Shown: piece after piece, positions 33,319 through 44,859 of the stretch | Position numbering within the stretch: the first letter of the stretch is position 1 | Layout of the letters: every line of letters begins with the position of its first letter | Source: Phlebotomus papatasi | Taxonomy: Eukaryota > Arthropoda > Insecta > Diptera > Psychodidae | Reading direction: 5' to 3' | Assembly (NCBI RefSeq): GCF_024763615.1 | Contig: NC_077224.1 | Span: 81,540,712 to 81,604,711, forward strand | DNA: 64,000 nucleotides | Notes under the pieces: model-generated | What the model was told of the DNA's origin: nothing | Database searches by the model: none | The model's input: the letters and a program-made list of their open reading frames with translations, nothing else | Position numbers and translations under genes: made by a program

Positions 33319-35238
33319 CCCCAAGTAGCAAAAAGTGGCTAAGGGATATGACATAACGACGTCATTTTAACGTCTTTATTGCTACGCTAGTAAAATGACT
33401 AAAAATTTTACTAAGTCTACACCAATCCGGTTGTAAGTAAGCTTAATACCGTAGTGTCGATGTCAGTTTGACCGAAGAATTACCATAGCATTTTTTAATG
33501 TTAATTAACTTAAGAGAAAACCATTTTCCACACCTAAATTTAATTTCTTTCTTTAAGAGAAGCATTGGAAAATTTGTGTTAGGTTTGATTTATCATATCA
33601 ACACAATAATCATATTGAAAATTAGGGACAATAAGGAGGTATTTTTGATAAATTAAGGAAATGATCAACTTTAACAGACAAAAAACCATATATATTGGTA
33701 TTTTTGAAGTGAAAACTTGTTATAGTCAATCTTGCAGATGTCCTCTACAAGATCGACCACTTACATTCTTGATATATTTACTTTGGAGTGGTTTAAAACA
33801 CGAAAAACTTTTCAAAGTGCATTTACATGTAATATTGATCAGCTGATGGTATAATCGATGAGTCTATGCTTGTAATATCGATCAAAGAAAAAATGGGTTT
33901 GACACGTACCATCAGCGAATGTGAATATGTATTTTATATTTTATACTGGTCTTAGCCTAGATAATTTATTCATCGATATTTAAGCATTAAGTCTTATAAT
34001 AAGGGCTTGCGTTGCCTAATCAGTAGGATAAAAAATAATGAAATCAGAAATTATGAAGGTTTCCTCTACTTGGCTATGTGCCAGATTTTCGTTTGAACCT
34101 TAATTTCGAGGTTAAAAACAATCTGAGTGAAAAGTTTCACATGTACGAAAATGTAGCTAATAAAATTCTCTATCAAATCCATAAATCAGATTTTTAGGGA
34201 CAGTCCTAATTTTCGAGATATTTTTGATTAAAGTTGCTAAAAATTTGATTTTTCCATGTTTTCTGATGTATATGAGACTATAGCGCCCCTGGTGTCAGTT
34301 GTACGAACTCCATCTGTCCAAAGGATTATCGGGCATGTAAAGGAGAACAAATATTCCCATATTAAGAAATAAATCGGTTCAGTAGAATCGGAGATATAGG
34401 CTCCCAAGTATCAAAAAATGGCAAAAACGGTTTTGCCTAGATTCCAGGCGCAAAAACAAAATGAAATTAAAATCATAAGTATTTTCGTAAATCATTTGAC
34501 CCTGTCAACAGAAAAAATAGCATGAGAACCTAGGGACAAAATCACTGTTGCACAGTGTTATTATACTCTGAAACTTCCATTACACGAGAAAAGTTTTCAT
34601 TGTATTACCCTATAATATTCGATGTCTTTTAAACATGACTAGTTTCTATGAAAGCTATCAGATAGAGCAGCAAGAGGTATCAATGAGTAGTGATAATCAG
34701 TGATAAGGCTCATGATTGACCCTTATTGAGCCTTATCATGATATATAATTTTGCTCCATGAACAAATTGAGAAGCTAAATTACTTTTTGATATGGCTCAA
34801 TTCAATTTAAAAATAAGAGAAAAATCCCAATTTCTAAGCTGAATTTCATTAAAATCGGTCAAACCATTTTCGAGAAATAAAATGTCAAAGTTGTGAATTT
34901 TCACAAGGAATTCGTTAAGTTCCCAAGGACTGACACTGACAGCCCTTTTTGACTTAGGTCTTGGTAATTTTTAAATTATACAGCAACACCTGCTAAGTGG
35001 GCCTAGTCCCATCTGTGGCAAAGGGTTGAATCAGTGCCCATACATTTTTGCCCATTCGGACATTTATTTGACATTAAGAAATTACATTGTCACAATTTTG
35101 CTTAAAACCTGTATTTAGCGAAAATCGATCAATGAAGCATCAAGTGCATCAAATACATTAAGTTCCTCAGATACTACTAAGTCAATACACCAGACTTACT
35201 AAAATTTACCTCGCGATGATTAGTTTTTGCTACTTGGG
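33319..35238. mobile_element. Larger element r with inverted ends, about 1.9 kb
   Basis: The left end cccaagtagcaaaaagtggc and the right end ttagtttttgctacttggg are inverted, and ttttactaagtct / agacttactaaaatt pair further in. The interior has no long frame and is not a simple foldback. Sequence near 39.18-39.25 kb (taacgtctttaatgctag, atgactaaaattttact) matches the left subterminal part, indicating a second, truncated copy. It is probably a decayed DNA transposon of unknown superfamily. Confidence 0.6.
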
Positions 35239-36719
35239 ATACTACGATTTCTCTGAAGTTTTCTATAAATCTTACCGTAGAAAATGAAATATATTAAAGG
35301 ACATTATGCGAAATGAAAAAAATCACTGTAATTCATGTTTTTCCAATTTATTTTCATGATTAATTTGAAAAACGACTACTGTTTATGTTACTATTTTTTC
35401 TATTTTCCAAGGGGACCTACTTTCTCGAAAGTACTTTTAGGTCACGCCCTCTTTCAGAAATACAATTAATAATACATAATCTTATCAAATTTTCGTATTA
35501 AGTACATCATAAAATGTTTATTAAATCACAATAATCATTATTATTTGAGGAGGTTATTTGGACCACTCCTACAAAAAATAGGCCACACCCTCTGTAAGTA
35601 TCAATACAAGGCTCAAAAGCTAGACACTCAAACATACTAAAAGCATTTTTTTTTAAACTCAGATCAAGTCTACGTTACCTATATCAATTTTCATTTTTAA
35701 ATATACTTGCAGTCTTAATAAATAATTGTCATAATTAGGGTTGCCTGATACTATCCCGCTAAATATGTCGTCGGATCGTCGTTTACATCAGCAATTGTTC
35801 TAGTAACATTTCTATCGTTTTGAGATTCTCTATAACTCGTAGTCCATTATAATTCTTTATCTGTACTGTAACATTAAACAGCTAAAATAAATTATAAACA
35901 AGTCTTGCACCGATTTTTTTAGTAATTGCGAATGTCTAAAAATATCATCGTCATGTTTTCTTCTTAAAAAAAAAAAATCAATAGGATTCAGTTCTTTTGT
36001 GGAATACCTTCAAACTTCCAACAATGTTATTGAGTTCTCCAGATAGGTCTAAGATCAAATTATGTAGTCCAATTGAGAAGAAAGAAGTGAAGTAAATTGT
36101 AGGAGTGAATCCCTATCGAAGCAGAAAAAGTCAGACACTAACGGCTTCCCCTGGTATTTTTTTTCTAAACCTCTCTGACTCTTCAAATGATGCAAGAACA
36201 ACATAAAAAAGTATCTGAAGACTGCACCAGAGACATGTGGGCACGTGCTCTTTGAAGCGAAGGAAATAAACACCCCTATATATGTCTCATGGAAAGGTGG
36301 AAGAAAGATAGAACCAGAAGAAGGTAAGAAGCCCAAAGATAATAATAATAAAAAAAAAACCGTCAACGACTTTTCTCTTCTTCTGCCAGCAACTGGAGGC
36401 AGCAGCAGCCGTCGCAGCAGCCAACAACTGAAGCACCTGTATCAAAATTGACCGTTTGCACCTCAAATTGAGAAGGTGAACAAGAGAAAGAAAAGAGACT
36501 CACAGACGAAACTTTAATAGTTTTTTGGATTAAAATTCTTATGCACGCTGTGCCCATCTCTCTTCTCAACTTCTTCGCACTCCAGCAGTTGCTCATGGTT
36601 ACCCTATGAAAAATTTCTAAGCTCTTTTGATGAACTTCCGCGGAAAGTCGTGGGAAAAATCCATGAACTCACGAGGAGACTTCTAAGTTATTGCTTTGTG
36701 GACTATTCGAAAATGACTG
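35239..36719. other. AT-rich DNA, then a unique island
   Basis: 35.4-35.6 kb carries ggtcacgccctc and ggccacaccctc motifs related to 2.75 kb. 36.05-36.60 kb is GC-richer. It includes an (AAT)n run at 36340-36360 and a CAG/CGG-rich block at 36395-36440 (ggcagcagcagccgtcgcag). Frames of up to 103 codons on both strands overlap this block, without a recognisable domain. Confidence 0.45.
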
Positions 36720-36960
36720 TAATAGATACAGAATCAATTCTGTACACTTCCTTGTCGGTCTTTCATGGAATTATACGGAAACTTCCACAGGAATTCCATT
36801 ACAATTCCTATAGATGATTTCTATTTATGTTCCGATTTATTTACACAGAATCATTTCTGCATAATTCCTTGTCGATCTTCCTTGGATTTGTTAGGAAATA
36901 TCCACAGGAATTCTATTGGAATTCCATTAGAATTCCATTAGAATACATTTGGCTGTTTCC
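36720..36960 (+). repeat. Imperfect direct repeat, about 118-bp unit
   Basis: acagaatcaattctgtacac and acagaatcatttctgcataa start units at about 36729 and 36846. Both continue with ttccttgtcg(g/a)tcttc, a gga(a/-)ttt block and atccacaggaattc / ttccacaggaattcc. The aggaattccatta motif then repeats. Non-coding. Confidence 0.7.
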
Positions 36961-37030
36961 TATTTATTTAAAAAGGAAGTGTGTGAGGAACCACATGACT
37001 TTTTCAAGTCATAACGTTTCCATATTAGTT

Positions 37031-37283
37031 CACTGAGAAAAATCCGAAAAAGTTAAAATAACATTCCGGAAATGTTAATTTTACCCTGAAGTATTGATCC
37101 AAAATCGGTGTAAGTATTACCCATTTTAGGTGTATTAGTGGTCAAAGTTACCCTTTTTCATGTTAATTTTACCCCTAAAAAGGTGTAAAGTTAACATTAA
37201 AAAATGTTAATATATTTTTACATCTGGAAAGTGTTAAAGCTCTGAGGAAAAAAGTTAATCGCACCCCCGTTTTTTTCTCAGTG
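37031..37283. mobile_element. MITE-e, copy 1
   Basis: The ends cactgagaaaaatccgaaaa and cgtttttttctcagtg. The interior folds through aaaggtgtaaagttaac and gttaattttacccctaaa. About 253 bp. It is nearly collinear with copy 2, 53 bp downstream, and with the reverse-oriented copy inside MITE-d at 50.75 kb. Confidence 0.85.
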
Positions 37284-37335
37284 TTTCCATTTAATTTTCT
37301 AGAAAATTGCTTAAGAATTCAACCAAGAAAATTCT

Positions 37336-37592
37336 TACACAGAGAAATCCGAATAAGTTAAAATAACATTCCAGAAATGTTTATTTTACCCTGAAGTATT
37401 AATCCTAAATCGGTGTAAATATTACGCTTTTTAGGTGTATTTGGGGTTAAAGTTATCCTTTTTCCATGTTAATTTTACCCTTAAAAAGGTGTAAAATTAA
37501 CAGTAAAAAAATGTTGGTATATTTTTACACCTAAAAAGTGTTAAAGTTACGAGGAAAAAAAGTTAATTGCACCCCCGTTTTTTCTCAGTGTA
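37336..37592. mobile_element. MITE-e, copy 2
   Basis: acacagagaaatccgaataa to gttttttctcagtgt. It shares taaaataacattcc(a/g)gaaatg, accctgaagtatt and gcacccccgttttt with copy 1. The two copies are in the same orientation. Confidence 0.85.
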
Positions 37593-37734
37593 TAGAGTAA
37601 GGAAACCAAACCAAAGAAAATATTTCTAAAAATTCCAAAAAATGTTAAAAATATAATATTATTATCTTGCTTATCTTTTCCTTTTTTTCGAAAATAGGCA
37701 AATCCTTAAGAAATTTAATTGGTCATTTCCATGG

Positions 37735-38428
37735 AATATTCCATAGAATGTCCTTTGAGTTTTAAAATTATTTACCGCGGTATTTTGCAAGCAAGTATTT
37801 TCGATGAGGATTCTTTAAGAATATCCTGGAGAACATTAATGGCACGAGATTCTATAGTTAAAACAAAATGCAAATTTATATATATGACACCTCTATATTT
37901 TATTTTAGAAAAATCCTTAGGAAATCGTAGGGAAATCCATAGGACAGTCTTAGTGAAAGGCATTGGACCTTCCGTGGTATTTCTTTAGACTTTTCTGACG
38001 TTTTTAGGTTGGTTAACATAATTTGAGTAGGAATTTCCTTAAAAATTTCCCCTGATTATTCTGAATCCTCATTTATGGATCAAGGGTTACTAATAGGGAA
38101 TTTTCTACGATATATCCATACAATTTCCGCATTTTGATACCATAAAAATATAAGCTTGCAGCTTTTTGGTTGGAAATGTTGGTTGGAAGGTCCAATGCCT
38201 TTCACTAAGACTGTCCTATGGATTTCCCTACGATTTCCTAAGGATTTTTCTAACATAAAATGTAAAGGTGTCATATTCATTTGCATTTTGTTTTAATTAT
38301 AGAATCTCGTGCCATTAATGTTCTCCTAGATATTCTTAAAGAATTCTCATCGAAAATACTTGCTTAAAAAATACCGCGGTAAATAATTTTAAAACTCAAA
38401 GGACATTCTATGAAATATCTCCTTGGTA
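37735..38428. repeat. Long inverted repeat, about 240-bp arms
   Basis: The left arm 37735-37975 runs from atattccatagaatgtcctt to aaaggcattggaccttcc. The right arm 38187-38428 is its reverse complement, from ggaaggtccaatgcctttca to ggacattctatgaaatat. Shared landmarks include ttaccgcggtatttt, acattaatggcacgaga and aatcgtagggaaatcc. The spacer is about 210 bp. The arms differ only at scattered positions. Confidence 0.9.
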
Positions 38429-39340
38429 ATTTTCAGATCCAAAATGGGAAATTTCCATGTTTTTCCACGGATTTACCACAGATTACCGAACGCCTCAGGT
38501 AGGTATATCCACGTCCTTCTGATCGATGTAGAACAACCTTTTATAGGGTAGTCTTCTCTTCTCCCGCGGAGACACTTAGAAACGCTCAAGCAATTGGAGG
38601 GAAGGAAATTAAAAATCATCTTGATGTTGTTGTCTTCTTAAACATCCAAGCCACAAGAGGAGACAATGAAACTGAGGGTGAAGAGTCCCTCCTCGATCAA
38701 CGTGTCTTCTTCTGGCGCATGTGGTTGTCTTTTTGCGCGCACTTTTGTGACTTTTGGTGTATGTTTTAGCATATTTTTTCGGTCGGGGGAGAGATATACG
38801 TTGGAACTAACAAAACGCGAAGAAAAAAAAAGGTCGAAGATACGCTTGAGGGAGCATATGGAAAAAGTTTCGAGCTGAAATTTTCTCATTAATTTCATTC
38901 ACCTCCCTCATCAGACGATCTCTTTCCATGTGCACACACTGTCGCGCGCGCCAATTTGGAGATCATTCCTTTGTAAAGGTGAGAAAGACTTCTGATCACT
39001 TACATTGAGCTGAAGTTGAAGATGAAGATCATTTGGTGATGAAATTGGAAGAAATCGGACAAATTCGATTCAAGAAGTTTAATTGGGATTTAAGATAAAA
39101 CTTTGATTATTAAATTAAGCACAACTTAAGACCACTAAACCACTATTAACGGTGGTATTCTGCTTGAATGATGCCACGTGAAGATGTTCTGTAACGTCTT
39201 TAATGCTAGATCAACAATATGACTAAAATTTTACTATAGTTTGATAACAATAAAAATGGTAATAAGTTCAGGGTTGAAAAGTTGACATCGTAACCATTTA
39301 TCGTAACGCATTATACGGCCCTTAAAACAAAATCATGTCC
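38429..39340. other. Unique island at 38.5-39.0 kb, no gene recognised
   Basis: 38.50-39.00 kb is GC-richer with a cgcgcgcg block (38942-38950). Two antisense frames of 70 and 86 codons overlap it, with no domain. 39.17-39.26 kb is a fragment of element r (see 33.3 kb). Confidence 0.45.
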
Positions 39341-39570
39341 TTAAGCCTCTAGCACACCTTTTAGTTCGCTTTAATTTCATGAAATCAAAATTCGCATCCC
39401 CTTCATTTTCAAAAGACTTGGACTAAACTAAATTCAATTTGGTGTGATGTTCAAAAGAAGAAGAAGAAGAGTACCAAAGAGTAGGACAGATATATACAAA
39501 GCTTTTAAGAAAGAAAGGGATTTGAATTTTGACTTTACCAAATTTTCCTAAAAGTGTGGCGGAGCCATTA
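39341..39570. mobile_element. MITE-c, copy
   Basis: ttaagcctctagcacacctt to taaaagtgtggcggagccat-ta. The arms include atttcatgaaatcaaaattc / tgaattttgactttacc. About 230 bp; the aagaagaagaagaagag block in the centre is a short GAA expansion. Confidence 0.85.
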
Positions 39571-39974
39571 GAAATAATTTTCGATTCTTGGTCTAGCTCA
39601 AAATAACTTTAAATTGAGAGTTATTCACAATATAAAAAATTGTATAATTTATAAACTTTCTTAATATTATTTTTTAAAAAAATATTACTCATCTGGTTAA
39701 GAATATTTTACTATTTAATCGAAAATATAAAATAAAAGAAACGTAATTTTTACGTTATAAATATTACTTCGGGAATTGGTAACTATACCAACGTTTAGGT
39801 TAATATAAGGTTAGGTTCATATAACAAAGTTTTATAAAATAAAATCTTGACTAGTAAGAAATTAGAAAAAATCAGCCTTAGGTCTGAAGCCCGTATTGTC
39901 ATGGATATATTTAATAAAACGACTATTTTTTGCTAATAAAATAATAGCCAAGAATTATTCTATGTATTGTCACA
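39571..39974. other. AT-rich DNA with a MITE-m terminus
   Basis: 39873-39897 (ccttaggtctgaagcccgta-tt) is an isolated right end of family m. Nothing else was seen. Confidence 0.55.
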
Positions 39975-40330
39975 ATTTTGGGGGTACGGTACAACCCTAC
40001 AACCCCTTGTAACCAGCCTCAAATGACTCACGACCGAAGGGAGAGCAAAGATGGGCTTCCAAGTTCAGGAAAAACTCAGAGTAAGGGCGACAGACTTGAG
40101 GATTAGCTGAGAGACGGCTTAGCGCAATTATATTTGAAATAATGATTAAACCACATTGCTATCATTTTCCACTAAGCCGTCTCTTGGCTTAAGTCTTAAG
40201 CATGTCAAAAAGACCTAACATACTAATACATTTTTCTTTATTTCCCGGGGCACAAAGGGGTTCTCCCACACAAAAACACCTTCCGACGAACCAGGGTGGA
40301 CTATTTAGGGATTGCCCATGGACAATCCGG
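39975..40330 (+). repeat. Dispersed repeat aa, copy 2, interrupted by MITE-j
   Basis: aaatgactcacgaccgaagg and the text up to aaaaactcagag match 8.97-9.05 kb. The repeat resumes after the MITE-j with ggggttct, ggtggactatttag-g and gacaatccgg(a/g)gc-type blocks. The type of the parental element is unknown. Confidence 0.5.
40082..40217. mobile_element. MITE-j, clean copy
   Basis: gacagacttgaggattagct-gagagacggcttag and ctaagccgtctcttggctta-agtcttaagcatgtc are inverted arms. About 136 bp, inserted into repeat aa. Confidence 0.85.
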
Positions 40331-40619
40331 AGCAGATCCCCAAAGTCTACTCAAACTCTCGACTTCAACTCAAAACTACGGAGTGAAACATTTCACTCCT
40401 TATGGTTACAATTTTATATGCGTTGCTCGCAAGAATTATAAAGTAAAAGCGAAAAGTCGCATATGAAATCGTAGCTGTGTTTTCAGTCAGCCAAAATCGG
40501 AAAAAAAGCAAATAAAATATACTTAGGAGAAGATAGAGCAGTTTTAGACATTCAGAACTTATCAAAATATTAAATTTTCACATAATTAATAGATATTTAA
40601 GAAATGTGTTGCATATTTT
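40331..40619. other. No gene seen
   Basis: Short frames only; AT-rich toward the right. Confidence 0.5.
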
Positions 40620-40845
40620 CAAATAGTTAGACTAAAGCCCAAAAGTACACAGGGATCGGTATAGAGATCAGCTGAAAAAAAAATTAAGATTGGTGTCATG
40701 GATTAGCCCAAAATTTGGAGGATCAAGCTGAGTTTCTAAAGCCCAAAATAGACACAGGGATCGGCTTAGAGATCAGCCCGAAAGATGAGGATTGGTGTCG
40801 ATACACTCACGGATTAGCCCATAAATTGGAGGATCAGATTAATCT
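40620..40845 (+). repeat. 105-bp tandem repeat, two units
   Basis: Units start at about 40632 and 40737. They share aaagcccaaaa(g/t)(t/a), cacagggatcgg, tagagatcagc, attggtgtc(a/g)at, ggattagccca and ttggaggatca. Non-coding. Confidence 0.8.
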
Positions 40846-40849
40846 TCTA

Positions 40850-41825
40850 AAAATTCATGAAGTCTGGTGAAATTACGGAGATTAGGTGACATCAGCGCCA
40901 GTGTTGAAAATAAAAAGCTTCACTTTGGGTGTTTTTGGGCGCTTTTCGAAATAATAATTGGGTGAAAAACAATGGAGGCAATGTTGCAAAATCTTAAAAT
41001 ACGTTTATATTGGAGCAATGGGAAGGTCAGAGTGCTCCTTTCATTGATATTGTACTTCAGAAGTCTTTCAGCAATCACAGTATGCACATTTAATAGAAAT
41101 TTACGCTGAAAACGCTAATCATTGATCCTAAATCCTCAGTTTATAATAGTTTGTGCTGATCCTTCATCGTCAAATTTATCGAGCTGAGTATTCTCATGAC
41201 CATGTCACATATAAGATCAATATTAAGATTAATACTTTCTGAACTGCAAGAATGTGAAAAAAGATAGCAATTGTTTTATCTTGCCTCTCTCTTGTGTTTC
41301 TACCGAAACTGACCGTATTACAGTTGGTACGCATGGAAAATTGCTCGAGTTGCCTGTAATACGATTCAAAAAGCAATTAATACGAACAGTAATATCTTAC
41401 TCATCGTATTAATCCACTAGAGTGTACTCTTTCTAACACACGTGATATTCCATTTGAAATTTTGCATATATATACCTCTCTCCCCGGCTTTTCATAATAT
41501 TAATATTAATCTTATATTAACACCACAGTCAAGGATCAGCCTGTGTCTATTTTCGGCATAACTTCATGAGGTTTAGTGAAATTTACGAAGATTAGCGACA
41601 TCAGCTCCGGTTGAAAAAATTTAAAACTTCACTTTGGGTGTTTTTGGGTACTTTTCGAAATGTCAATTTGGTAAAAAGAACATGGAAATGATCCGCAATT
41701 TGGAAAATTCTTAAAATGCATTAAGAATAAAGCTCAATGTATGATAGTTTGGGCTGATCTTTTACCGCAATTATTTTCAAGGTGAGTATTCTCGAGGATC
41801 AGCTTGTGTATATTTTCGGCTCAAG
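40850..41825 (+). repeat. Larger tandem repeat, two units, one with an insertion
   Basis: Unit A begins at about 40858 and unit B at about 41567. Both carry cttcactttgggtgtttttg, gagtattctc and ggatcagc(c/t)tgtgt(c/a)tattttc. Between gagtattctc and aggatcag unit A holds about 335 bp (41195-41529) that unit B lacks, and its middle has a further roughly 120-bp difference. Confidence 0.75.
41195..41529. mobile_element. Foldback insertion inside tandem unit A
   Basis: Comparison with unit B shows the insertion boundaries. The ends are approximately inverted: tgaccatgtcacatataaga-tcaatattaagatta against taatattaatcttatattaa-caccacagtca. No frame is open across it. It may be a MITE not otherwise represented in the window. 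Confidence 0.6.
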
Positions 41826-41979
41826 GTTTAGCTATAAGACTTTATTTTAATATTCTCTCATCATGCAAATGACTGATTAAATCGATTAAATTTTGAAAAA
41901 CAGCAAAAATCGGATTTTATTTAGGATTACGAGACCTTTGAGAACGGGGCTAAATCTCCAGTCTGAAAACCGTATTAGA
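41822..41979 (+). mobile_element. MITE-m, 5'-truncated copy
   Basis: It carries aggtttagctataagact, gattttgaaaaac, gagacctttgagaacggggc and ctccagtctgaaaaccgtat. The left terminus is replaced by tandem-repeat sequence. Confidence 0.7.
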
Positions 41980-42064
41980 AAGATAAACTTCAGCTGTCTG
42001 AAAGTGTCAATCAGCATAAACTATCTGCCCTTCTCCTAAAGTAGTAAAAACAACAATTACCTGG

Positions 42065-42304
42065 TATAGGGTAAAGTGATATAATTTGGAATTAGTGTTA
42101 CAAGTTGGATAATTCGCCTATACAAGTTGGATATGGCTTTTTTTTATAAATACAGTACAAAATTTGTTTTTGAGCAAGGAACCAAATTATAAAACTAAAG
42201 CATTAAAAATATACAAATAAAAATGAAGTACTAAATTTATCAAGAATAAAAGCCCTGTCCAAATTGTACCATTGATTGTCCAACTTGTACCACTTTACCC
42301 TATA
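42065..42304. mobile_element. MITE-a, complete copy in reverse orientation
   Basis: tatagggtaaagtgatataa to caacttgtaccactttaccc-tata. The central fold and the aattagtgttacaagttgga and gccctgtccaaattgtacca blocks match the other copies. About 240 bp. Confidence 0.9.
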
Positions 42305-43650
42305 ATTAATATTTTCTATTTACAAATAATTAATTGAACCAACAAATTAAATTCACCAATTTTTTTTTGGGTATCAAAATGATAAATTACACTTATACAT
42401 AATTAATTGTACTTAATTATGAGTTGATTAATCAACAACTGAGACATACGCCTTTACCGAAGATGCTTCTTAGCAAAGGTACATTACATTGCAGAAAGTG
42501 AAGATCGCTCTAGCATTAGTTCAGTTTCCTCATTCAATATTTCATTTGTTGCATATTTTGTTGCTGTTTGTCTACAATTCACACAAGTGGCCGTTGATGG
42601 AAACATCTTCACGGCAACTTTTGCTTTTTTTTTCTCCTTCTCACCTCTATATTGCAACAAACTTAGTAAAACTTTTCAATTGCAAAGGCGCGAGCGCGAG
42701 CGCACGCCCGCCGTGTTAGAAATTACACTATTGTGCTCACCAATGTGTGAAATAATAATAATTGTTCCCGCCGAATGGTACATTATCCGCTTTGGTAGTG
42801 AAATTACATTCAATTCTGTTTTCTTATACCTTCCATGTGCGTCCTCTCAACGAGCCATTTATATTCACTTTATTAGCTCATTTTCCTCCACCCACAATCT
42901 TCAATTCCTCCAGAGAAGTGACAATAAATTTTATTGCATTCCTCTGAGTTTAAAATAAAAAAACTGCGGAATTATCTATAAAAAAATGTGAAATTGAGAA
43001 CAGAAATTCTTGGTTTCATTGTCGGAAATCGATTTTTTTTATTGCTACAAAGTCCCCTTTTTTCTCTAACGTAAGTGTCACCTTTTGCTGCTCTTTTTTC
43101 ACATTTTTTTCACCCTCCTCCAACTTCCAGAAGAGTGAAATGAATCACCTCCAGTGTAAATACAGGTAATATCGGAGACGAGACCATGAGCAACCTCATA
43201 CAAATATGTCACATCAGTCGTGGATTTCTGTGGCAAAGAACAGATTAAAATCAAAATTAAATTATACACGAGAGAGCAATCATTTCTATTTTTATGTCTC
43301 CTCAAAAAAGGGGATAAATTACCCTCGCATATGGGCTGTTTTACTATCTTGAAATCACTGATCAATGCTTTAGAGTGTAATTATGCTCGTACTATTAATA
43401 TTCACTAAAAGTACGCTAAAAGTGAAATCTCATTTTGCTTCTTCATCCGACAGTTATGTTCAATTTTTAAGATCTTATATTTTATAAAGCAAAATTTGCA
43501 ATTCAACTTTTTTGATTTTATCATCAACTGGCTTACAGAGATAAAAATAGATGATTGAATTTACTATTTTTAATGCAAAAATAGAAAAGCAACATTTAAT
43601 AATTGTGTATTAAAAAATTTGTAAATAAAAAATATTCAAAATTATTGAAA
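42305..43650. other. Unique island at 42.45-43.3 kb, no gene recognised
   Basis: A repeat-poor region with a short CpG-rich gcgcgagcgcgagcgc run at 42688-42703. Frames reach 123 codons (42587-42958, +) and 88 codons (43099-43365, -) without a recognisable domain. 43.4-43.65 kb is AT-rich. Regulatory DNA or an unrecognised exon is possible. Confidence 0.45.
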
Positions 43651-43831
43651 CTAGGGGGAGGTGGGGCTACTTTGAGCTGTAGGGCTAGATTGTTATACGA
43701 CTTTTTCACATATTTCTAAAGAAACTGAGCCCTACAATTATTTTATTTAGTTCTACGATTGCATTTTTACAATACTCCAAAGCGAAATTACCTTTAGAAA
43801 TAGTAGACAAAGTAGCACCACCTCCCCTACT
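43651..43831. mobile_element. MITE-k, copy 3
   Basis: ctagggaggtgg-type left end (ctagggggaggtggggctac-tttgagctgtagggcta) and right end gtagcaccacctcccctac. The inner arm pairs are weaker than in copy 1. About 181 bp, immediately followed by MITE-h. Confidence 0.8.
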
Positions 43832-43832
43832 A

Positions 43833-44734
43833 TAGGGGAGACTGGGGCAAAAAGTCACAAATTGAAAATTTGAAAATTCAATATCTTCCAAGATCAAAGA
43901 GATAGCGGCTCAAAATTTCTTCCATAGATGGCCTCCATAGATTTTCTTCAAAGTCGTAAGTTTCTTAGAATTCGAACAAGGATTTCAAAAAATAGAAAAT
44001 ATTGAAATTTTTAGCCCCATTTTTAAAATGTTTTCCTTACAACAGATATCAATTTTAACCTACTTATTTTCCAAAATTGATGCATTGATAAATATTACCT
44101 AAATTATTTGAATTCTTTGAATACGAAACCACTATCTATTTTAGAATTTTACAAAGATTCTTTTCTCCAGAAATCCTTTTATTAAAAAATGACCACTTGG
44201 GGTAAAAAGTAACAAAAGTTATAGAGCAAAAAGTAACAAAAAAGCGAAGCAATTTCTGATGTGTCACGGCGAAAAGAAACGTCATTTTCATATCTCGCCG
44301 CTTTTTGTTTGCATTGGTCACACGATTTGCAGTCTCTTGTGTTTTTTTTTCAAAAATAGCTTGAAAAGCACTTTTCTCATTCAGTTAGAGAAAACTGTGT
44401 TTCAAAAGGGTGTAGATGAATAAATTTTCTATAGAAATATGTCACTTAGCTATTTCTTTTAAATTTACAAAAGCCCGTAATAAAGCAAATCAAAATATGA
44501 TAATATCCCATACCTGGTACTATTTGCCTCAGCATTTTTGAGAATGGTCACAAAATTACCTATTAGAAAACAGCTCGATAAATGTATTTCCTTACAAAAT
44601 AGAGGAAAATGACTTTCACAAAGTTGTAGAGCAGTAAATTTCCTATAAGACTGCACTAATTAGAAATTTCTGGGGCGCTCGAATAGCTTGTAAAAAAAAA
44701 TCCGTTTTGTGACTTTTTGCCCCATTCTCCCCTA
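43833..44734. mobile_element. MITE-h, copy 2 (reverse of copy 1)
   Basis: taggggagactggggcaaaa to tttgccccattctcccctaa. The blocks gaccacttggggtaaaaagt-aacaaaa and ttccttacaaaatagaggaa are the complements of those in copy 1 (5.2 and 5.05 kb). About 900 bp, longer than copy 1, with no transposase frame. Confidence 0.85.
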
Positions 44735-44859
44735 ACCTTGAGGATTTCCCAATATTTAAAGAATATAAAAAAAAACTCATAATTCTTTTTGAGAAATTGG
44801 GATATTGTCCAAGAAGGTATTTTTGGCATTGAATAAACGAGATGTAAAAAGTCAAATTT
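44735..44859. other. Short AT-rich spacer
   Basis: Nothing recognisable lies between MITE-h and the minisatellite. Confidence 0.5.

Noticed and set aside
36055..36366. A 103-codon minus-strand frame with a leucine-rich N-terminus resembling a signal peptide
   Set aside because: The leucine run comes from a simple AAT/A-rich tract, the mature part has no recognisable features, and an overlapping + strand frame is also open.
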